The notes under the pieces: model-generated | What the model was told of the DNA's origin: nothing | Database searches by the model: none | Seen by the model: only the letters and a program-made list of their open reading frames with translations | Assembly (NCBI GenBank): GCA_022827905.1 | Contig: JAJEIQ010000071.1 | Location: forward strand, 1-64,000 | Direction of reading: 5' to 3' | Length of the DNA stretch: 64,000 nt | Source of the DNA: Pseudomonadales bacterium | Lineage (GTDB): Bacteria > Pseudomonadota > Gammaproteobacteria > Pseudomonadales > Azotimanducaceae | Shown here: in pieces, positions 58,853 to 64,000 of the stretch | Layout of the letters: every line of letters starts with the position of its first letter | Numbering within the stretch: position 1 is the stretch's first letter | Program-made: the position numbers and the translations under genes

Positions 58853-61800
58853 ATGGCGGAACCGGCGGCAGCGACGGGCACCTTCTCCTTTGTGCGGATG
58901 GAGCACGAAGTGCTTGAGCTTTGGGAGCGCTCCAGGGTCTTTGAGCGCTCCATGGACCAACGCAAAGGCAAAAAGCCGTACATTTTTTACGACGGCCCGC
59001 CCTTCGCCACCGGACTGCCGCACCACGGCCACATCGTCGCGAGCACCATCAAGGACATCGTGCCGCGCTACTGGACCATGAAGGGGCGCCATGTGCTGCG
59101 CCGTTTCGGCTGGGACTGCCACGGCCTGCCCATCGAGCACGAAATCGACAAGCAGTTGGGCATGTCCGCCCAGCAGGCGGTGGCGGAGCTTGGGGTGGCC
59201 GGCTACAACGACGAGTGCCGGGCCATCGTCGGGCGCTACGTCGCCCAATGGCGGCAGACCATCACCCGCCTTGGCCGCTGGGTGGACTTCGACAACGACT
59301 ACAAGACCATGGACGCTTGGTACATGGAGTCCCTCTGGTGGGTGGTCAAGGCGCTGTGGGACCGCGGCCTGATTTACCAAGGCCACAAGATCATGCCGGT
59401 CTCCACGGCCTTGGAGACGCCGTTGTCGAACTTCGAGGCGAGCGCCAACTACATGGAGGTGCAGGACCCGGCGATCACGGTGCTGCTGAAACTGAGCGAC
59501 GAGGACGCCTTCCTGTCCGTGTGGACCACCACGCCCTGGACCCTGCCGTCGAATCTGGCCGTCTGCGTCAACGCCGGCTTGAGCTACGTCAAGGCTCAGG
59601 ATCCCGCTTCGGGCAGGCACATCTACTTCGCCGAGGAGCGGCTTGCCGCATACGGCGATCTAGAGATCAAGGCGCGGCAGCGCGGCAGCGATTTGGTCGG
59701 ACGGTCCTACGAACCCCCCTTCCCCTACTTTGCCGAGGAGCTGGCGCGGGGCGCCTTCCGAGTGGTGGCCGATGACTACGTCACGGCCGATGAAGGCACC
59801 GGCCTCGTGCACCAGGCGCCGGCCTTCGGGGAGGACGATGCGCGGGTGCTCAAAACGGCGGGCATCGAGGCGTTCGTGTGCCCGGTCAGCATGCAGGGCC
59901 GATTCACCGACGAAGTCAGCGATTTCGCCGGCCAGTACGTCAAGGACGCCGACCGCGCCATCATCGATCATCTCAAGGGCGCTGGTGTCCTCTACCGCCA
60001 GGAAACGGTGCAGCACGCCTATCCCTATTGCTACCGCTCAGACACCCCCCTGATCTACCGGGCGGTGCCCAGTTGGTACGTGCGGGTCACCGACATCGTG
60101 GACAAACTGCTCGCCGCCAATGCCGAGGTGCGTTGGGTGCCGGAGCACATCAAGGACGGCCGCTTTGGCAACTGGCTCAAGGGCGCGGTGGATTGGGCCA
60201 TTTCCCGCAACCGGGTGTGGGGGACGCCCATTCCCATCTGGATCAATGATGTTTCCGGCAAGGCGGTCTGCATCGGCTCGCTGGACGAGTTGGAGGCCCG
60301 CACCGGAGCGCGCCTCGAGGATCTGCACCGGGAGCACGTGGACCCGCTGACCTTCTCCATCGACGGCGAGGACGGCACCTACCGCCGCATCCCGGAGGTG
60401 CTCGACTGCTGGTTCGAATCCGGTTCCATGCCCTACGCGCAGTTGCACTACCCGTTCGAGAACCAGGACATCTTCGAGGCGGGCTTTCCGGCGGAGTTCA
60501 TTGCCGAAGGCCTGGACCAGACCCGGGGCTGGTTCTATACCCTCACGGTGCTGGCCGCAGCGCTCTACGAAAAACCGGCATTCCGCAACGTCATCGTCAA
60601 CGGCATGGTGATGGCCGCGGATGGCAAGAAGATGTCCAAGCGGCTGAAGAACTACACGCCGCCAGACGAACTGATGGAGACCTTCGGCGCTGACGCCTTG
60701 CGGCTTTACCTCATCAATTCCGGTTTGGTCCGGGCCGAGGAGCAGCGCTTCGCCGACGCCGGGGTGCGCGACATGACGCGGCGTGCCCTGCTGCCTTGGG
60801 TCAACGCCTTCACCTTCCTGAAGACCTACGCGGAGATTGACGGCTGGTCGCCTGAAAAGGGCAGCCATCCCGGTGACAACATCCTCGATCAGTGGATCTT
60901 GTCCCGGCTGCAGACGTTGAAGGAGGGCGTGGCCCGGGAGATGGACGCCTATCGGCTGTACAACGTCGTGCCTAGGCTCTTTGAGTTCATCGAGGACCTG
61001 ACCAATTGGTACATCCGCCTCAACCGCAGCCGCTTCTGGGGCGAGGAGATCACGGCCGACAAGATCGCCGCCTTCGCCACCCTGCACTCGGCCCTGCAGG
61101 AACTTTGCCTAGTCATGGCCCCATTTGCGCCGTTTCTGTCGGAGCACCTCTACCAAGCGCTGTCCCAGTTTGGCGGCGGCAAGCCAAAGCCGGAATCGGT
61201 GCATCTGTGCGACTACCCCAAGGCGGAGAAAGGCTTCGTCAAGCCCGCCTTGGAAACCGCCGTAGCCCGCATGCGGCAGGTGATCCTGCTCGGACGGGGG
61301 CAGCGTGAAGAGGCCAAGATTGGCCTGCGCACCCCCCTCAGGCGGCTCACCATCATTCACAGGGACCCGGAACTGCTCGACGAGATCGGCAAGCTCAGCG
61401 CCACAGTCAAGGCCGAACTGAATGTGCAGTCGCTGACCTTCGACAGTGACGAAGCGCGCTACATTGAACTGGTGGCCAAGCCCAACTTCAGGGTGCTCGG
61501 CAAGCGCCTCGGCAAGCGCATGAAGGCCTTTGCTGCCGCGATCGGGTCACTGTCTGCGGAGCAAATTGCCAAGTTTCAGGCTGATGGCGAGCTCCTGCTC
61601 GACGGCGAACGCTTCGGCCCCGAGGAAATTGCCGTGCAACACCAACCCCTGCCGGATTCCGGCGCCGAGACGGACGGCCAAATCAGCGTGGTTGTGGACT
61701 GCACCTTGACCGACGACCTGATTCGCGGCGGCTACGCCCGGGAGCTGGTCAACCGGGTGCAGCGGGCGCGCCGGGAGCGCGGCTTCGCCGTGTCTGACCG

Positions 61801-61993
61801 CATCGTGCTGCGCTATGAGGCCGCCGATGCCTTGGCGCAGTCCGCCGAGGAACACCGGGACTACATCATGGGCGAGACGCTGTGCACCACCTTTGAGCGG
61901 GTCGAACTCGGCGACGGCGAAGCGCCCATCGAGGTGGAGATCGACGGGATGGCACTGCGCTTCTCGATGACTCGAGCGGTGTACTACAAGTAG
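58853..61993 (+). CDS. ileS: Isoleucyl-tRNA synthetase, eukaryotic-like type 2
   Basis: A 1046-residue class I synthetase that charges tRNA-Ile. The HIGH motif reads HHGH (57-60, in DGPPFATGLPHHGHI) and KMSKR lies at 593-597. VWTTTPWTLPSN marks the editing domain and GLDQTRGWFYTLTVLA the catalytic core. GPPFATGLPHxGH and the long C-terminal region (AKPNFRVLGKRLGKRMKAFA, then DDLIRGGYARELVNRVQRAR) place it in the IleRS2/eukaryotic type; most Gammaproteobacteria use IleRS1. That type is generally tolerant of pseudomonic acid. The ATG at 58853 is chosen by comparison; ATG at 58808 is in frame. Confidence 0.94.
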   Translation: MAEPAAATGTFSFVRMEHEVLELWERSRVFERSMDQRKGKKPYIFYDGPPFATGLPHHGHIVASTIKDIVPRYWTMKGRHVLRRFGWDCHGLPIEHEIDKQLGMSAQQAVAELGVAGYNDECRAIVGRYVAQWRQTITRLGRWVDFDNDYKTMDAWYMESLWWVVKALWDRGLIYQGHKIMPVSTALETPLSNFEASANYMEVQDPAITVLLKLSDEDAFLSVWTTTPWTLPSNLAVCVNAGLSYVKAQDPASGRHIYFAEERLAAYGDLEIKARQRGSDLVGRSYEPPFPYFAEELARGAFRVVADDYVTADEGTGLVHQAPAFGEDDARVLKTAGIEAFVCPVSMQGRFTDEVSDFAGQYVKDADRAIIDHLKGAGVLYRQETVQHAYPYCYRSDTPLIYRAVPSWYVRVTDIVDKLLAANAEVRWVPEHIKDGRFGNWLKGAVDWAISRNRVWGTPIPIWINDVSGKAVCIGSLDELEARTGARLEDLHREHVDPLTFSIDGEDGTYRRIPEVLDCWFESGSMPYAQLHYPFENQDIFEAGFPAEFIAEGLDQTRGWFYTLTVLAAALYEKPAFRNVIVNGMVMAADGKKMSKRLKNYTPPDELMETFGADALRLYLINSGLVRAEEQRFADAGVRDMTRRALLPWVNAFTFLKTYAEIDGWSPEKGSHPGDNILDQWILSRLQTLKEGVAREMDAYRLYNVVPRLFEFIEDLTNWYIRLNRSRFWGEEITADKIAAFATLHSALQELCLVMAPFAPFLSEHLYQALSQFGGGKPKPESVHLCDYPKAEKGFVKPALETAVARMRQVILLGRGQREEAKIGLRTPLRRLTIIHRDPELLDEIGKLSATVKAELNVQSLTFDSDEARYIELVAKPNFRVLGKRLGKRMKAFAAAIGSLSAEQIAKFQADGELLLDGERFGPEEIAVQHQPLPDSGAETDGQISVVVDCTLTDDLIRGGYARELVNRVQRARRERGFAVSDRIVLRYEAADALAQSAEEHRDYIMGETLCTTFERVELGDGEAPIEVEIDGMALRFSMTRAVYYK

Positions 61994-61999
61994 TTTGGC

Positions 62000-62890
62000 C
62001 TAGAACAGCCGCAGTAATCGCACCCGCAACCCGATCGCATCAGCGCCGGGAGCCTGGGTGACTAGGGTGGGCGTGGTGAATTCGGTGAGCGTCTTCCTGC
62101 CGTAGTCGGCGTAGTAGGCTTCGATTTGAAGCAACGCCCGCTGCCCGATGGGCTTGCCGACGCCCAAGCCCAGGGTCCAGGCGGTGCGGGCCTTGCTGAA
62201 CCGACTGCTGCCGGACGTGAAATCGGCTGCCGTTGGGCAGGGCGTGGGGAGGCTGGGCGTAGGCGGGGCAAGGCATCCGAGGTAGCGGTTGACGTACTTG
62301 GTCTCGGTGCGTTGGATGCCCGCCAGCGCGTGGAGTTCGGCGTTGGGGCCCAGCAGAGCGCTGAGGAAGCCGGGCTGGCCGCCCAGGCGCAGGGTCGCGC
62401 CGTAGCTCCAGTCTTGCTTGAAGCGCCAAGCGTCCGGCCAGCTTTCCCCCGCTTGCGCCCAGCCCCGGTCGCCGAATTCCGGCACCGGCTGGCCCTGTTC
62501 GGATTCGTACGCGGCCCGCGCTTGGAGGTTGCGCACGCCGGCCAACTGTCCCTTGGCCTTGCCGCCGTGCCAAGTGACATTGAACTCGGCGCTCAGATGC
62601 AAGCCGTTGCCGTTTAGAGGCAGTCGGTAGCCCGCCACGGCGCCCAATCCGGTAGTCGTTCCGTCGCCGGAATCCCGGTCGCGGAACACCTGGCCTTGGG
62701 ATGGCGTCTGATTGCCGGGTTGCCGGTTGTCCACGACCTTGCGAATGGTGGCGTCGAACTGCTCAGCGGCGGCCGCAAGCCCCAAGTAGAAGCCCCCGTC
62801 TTGGGCGAAGCCGCTGGTGGGCAGGCCGCCCAGAGCGGCGATGGCGCCCAGCAGAATCCGGCGGATGCGGTTGGTGGATTGTTTTTTCAT
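62000..62890 (-). CDS. Outer-membrane beta-barrel protein
   Basis: A 296-residue exported protein. The signal peptide covers ~1-29 (RRILLGAIAALGGLPTSGFAQ). Alternating hydrophobic strands (FYLGLAAAAEQF, GLGAVAGYRLPL, LHLSAEFNVTWHGG, WSYGATLRLGG, AWTLGLGVGKPI, ALLQIEAYYADYG) and a C-terminal Phe (RLLRLF) mark an OmpA-like or porin-type eight-stranded barrel. An extracellular-type loop (CLAPPTPSLPTPCPTAAD) holds two cysteines. Function unknown. It converges on ileS with a gap of six bases. Confidence 0.8.
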   Translation of the reverse strand: MKKQSTNRIRRILLGAIAALGGLPTSGFAQDGGFYLGLAAAAEQFDATIRKVVDNRQPGNQTPSQGQVFRDRDSGDGTTTGLGAVAGYRLPLNGNGLHLSAEFNVTWHGGKAKGQLAGVRNLQARAAYESEQGQPVPEFGDRGWAQAGESWPDAWRFKQDWSYGATLRLGGQPGFLSALLGPNAELHALAGIQRTETKYVNRYLGCLAPPTPSLPTPCPTAADFTSGSSRFSKARTAWTLGLGVGKPIGQRALLQIEAYYADYGRKTLTEFTTPTLVTQAPGADAIGLRVRLLRLF

Positions 62891-62894
62891 GCTG

Positions 62895-63686
62895 TCAATT
62901 GCCTGTGAAAGTGGGTGTGGTTTTGGCTAAGTAGGATTCGATGGCCGCACGCCGGTCGTCGCTGCCGGCGGCGAGCAGGTTCTGGTCAGCGTCCATGTGC
63001 ATGATGGCGGCATCAAGGGCGCCGGCGATTTGATTGACGCTCTGCTTGATCATCTGCGCGGCAATGGGCGGCTTGGCCGCGTAGCGCTCGGCCATCGCCT
63101 TGGCCGCGTCGAGCAATCTTTCGTGGGGTGCTCGCTCGTCGAGAACGCCCCAGGCGAACAGGGTTTCGGCTTGAACGCGTTCGCCGCCGATCACCAGCCG
63201 CTTGGCTCGGGCGGCGCCGACTAGGCGCACCAGCAGGGGCAGGCTGCACCACATCAAGTTGACGCCAATGTCAATTTCCGGGTACTGCATGAAGCAGTCA
63301 TCGGCGCCGATGCGGAAGTCGAGTGCGGTGGCGATGCAGGCGCCGCCGCCCATGGCGGCGCCGTTCCAAGCGGCGATGGTGATCTGGTCCATTTCGGTGA
63401 GGGCGCGGATGCAACGTTCGCCGATGCGCATGCGGCGGCGGCGCTGCACGAGGGGCGCACGGTAGGCGCTGCTGTCGTCGGTGAGGTCGGCACCGGAGGA
63501 GAAGTGGGCGCCGGCGCCGGTGAAGACGACCACTCGAGTCTCGGACTCCTCACGAAAGGCCAGTGCAGCGGCCTCGATTTCCGCTAGGTGCTCGTAGTGC
63601 AAGGCGTTGGCCTTGGCGGGGCGGTTGAAGGTGACCGTCGCAATGGCGGGAGATGTCTGCTCAACCTTGAGATGACGATAGTTCAT
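62895..63686 (-). CDS. Enoyl-CoA hydratase/isomerase family protein
   Basis: A 263-residue crotonase-fold protein. The oxyanion-hole regions are GAHFSSGADL (~59-68) and NGAAMGGGACIATALDFRIG. FMQYPEIDIGVN follows where catalytic Glu residues often lie. The C-terminal KPPIAAQMIKQSVNQI is typical. It may hydrate enoyl-CoA in fatty-acid or side-chain degradation; the exact substrate cannot be read. It ends four bases before the outer-membrane protein start, so the two may form an operon. Confidence 0.9.
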   Translation of the reverse strand: MNYRHLKVEQTSPAIATVTFNRPAKANALHYEHLAEIEAAALAFREESETRVVVFTGAGAHFSSGADLTDDSSAYRAPLVQRRRRMRIGERCIRALTEMDQITIAAWNGAAMGGGACIATALDFRIGADDCFMQYPEIDIGVNLMWCSLPLLVRLVGAARAKRLVIGGERVQAETLFAWGVLDERAPHERLLDAAKAMAERYAAKPPIAAQMIKQSVNQIAGALDAAIMHMDADQNLLAAGSDDRRAAIESYLAKTTPTFTGN

Positions 63687-63759
63687 GGCCGCAACCCTAC
63701 TTGGAGAGGCGGAAGGGTCGCAAGGGGTGTTTGGTCCTTAGAGATGGGCAGGGAAAGAA

Positions 63760-63810
63760 GAGGGATACCCGTGGGAAGGGGGAGGGGAGGGAGGAAGCCG
63801 GGTATCCCTC
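63760..63810. promoter_or_regulatory. Long inverted repeat with a G-rich loop upstream of the enoyl-CoA hydratase
   Basis: GAGGGATACCCG (63760-63771) and its exact reverse complement (63799-63810) enclose 27 bases. The loop carries GGG-AA-GGGGG-A-GGGG-A-GGG (63773-63791), which fits a G-quadruplex pattern. It lies 74 bases upstream of the hydratase start. The 314 bases from 63687 to the right edge contain no gene that I can support. Confidence 0.6.
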
Positions 63811-63904
63811 ATGTCGGCGCCTATTCACTCAACCAGTGAATTCGTTCCTTGCTTGGCTGCGGCCCGTCGAGCCGCTAGCCGTGCATCGCGTCCGATGCCC
63901 CTAT

Positions 63905-63967
63905 GTTACTTTTGGTAACGCCAATTGCAACCGTAGGTAACGCAACAGTCTGTTGCATAAGTGCAAC
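63905..63967. promoter_or_regulatory. Cluster of nested short palindromes, probable operator region
   Basis: Within 63 bases lie GTTAC-TTTTG-GTAAC (63905-63919), two GGTAACG copies 22 bases apart (63914, 63936), GCAACAG-T-CTGTTGC (63942-63956) and GTTGCA-TAAG-TGCAAC (63952-63967). GCAAC recurs at 63927, 63942 and 63963. The region is AT-richer than its surroundings and probably controls a gene beyond the right edge. Confidence 0.55.
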
Positions 63968-64000
63968 GCTCCAATGCAGAATGTCGGTACGTCATGGACT

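Noticed and set aside
1-64000. CRISPR arrays, tRNA or rRNA genes
   Set aside because: No regular spacer-repeat array and no tRNA or rRNA signature was seen. The only repeated units are the REP-like elements and IS ends.

Overview
The window looks like a chromosomal contig from a GC-rich, probably uncultured, gammaproteobacterium. Supporting this are the neighbourhood engB / cytochrome c4 / dsbA / endonuclease-exonuclease-phosphatase protein (the order known from Pseudomonas relatives), a PolB-type DNA polymerase II, an OxyR with Cys199 and Cys208 in register, a homodimeric AceE, a TonB-dependent receptor and a Fur-box-like site. No rRNA, tRNA or CRISPR array was found. The first 3.5 kb are far richer in GC than the rest (51 of 60 bases are G or C at 1-300-region sample 301-360, 36 of 60 at 60001-60060), so the left edge may be foreign DNA.

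Layout. 1-3516: a secreted beta-propeller-like protein running off the left edge, then an intact ISKra4-type insertion sequence with terminal repeats and a possible target duplication. 3517-5441: a decayed fragment and an AAA-ATPase/PD-(D/E)XK protein. 5448-12583: a one-carbon block, with a non-pyrrolysine MttB-family methyltransferase and its corrinoid protein diverging from formate-tetrahydrofolate ligase and a TonB-dependent receptor. 12732-16188: amidase, flavin monooxygenase and a Phd/VapC toxin-antitoxin pair. 16319-22873: an FAD oxidase / polB / saccharopine-dehydrogenase-like operon and a phosphodiesterase. 23135-30442: the c4-dsbA-EEP-aceE-sulfotransferase operon diverging from engB. 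30485-37279: DUF427, an SDR-like protein, then ahcY-tesB-glutaminyl cyclase diverging from a methionine aminotransferase / omega-amidase / cytochrome c5 operon.

37439-46414 is the most unusual part: manC converges on four minus-strand genes that look like a sulfated-glycan locus. They are a sulfotransferase, a 1557-residue protein joining sulfotransferase, coiled coil, WbsX, GT2 and GT4 domains, a thymidine-kinase-like protein fused to a methyltransferase, and a second methyltransferase with a Cys-pair zinc site. To the right come a DUF4268 protein, an AbiE-like pair, an oxidative-stress block (oxyR, DUF3501, cysteine-rich Fe-S protein, rubrerythrin), transporters, idi, two F420-type LLM oxidoreductases, an eukaryotic-type ileS, an outer-membrane barrel and an enoyl-CoA hydratase. 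The right end is non-coding and full of inverted repeats.

Themes: methyl-group and C1 metabolism (MttB/MttC, Fhs, AhcY, aminotransferase plus omega-amidase), sulfonated or sulfated glycans (three sulfotransferase domains), periplasmic redox (DsbA, c4, c5) and peroxide defence. A palindromic GGAGCGAGGGCGTCCCGCCC element recurs between genes in several arrangements, as REP elements do. Several starts are GTG or TTG, and several gene pairs overlap by ATGA or GTGA, indicating translational coupling.
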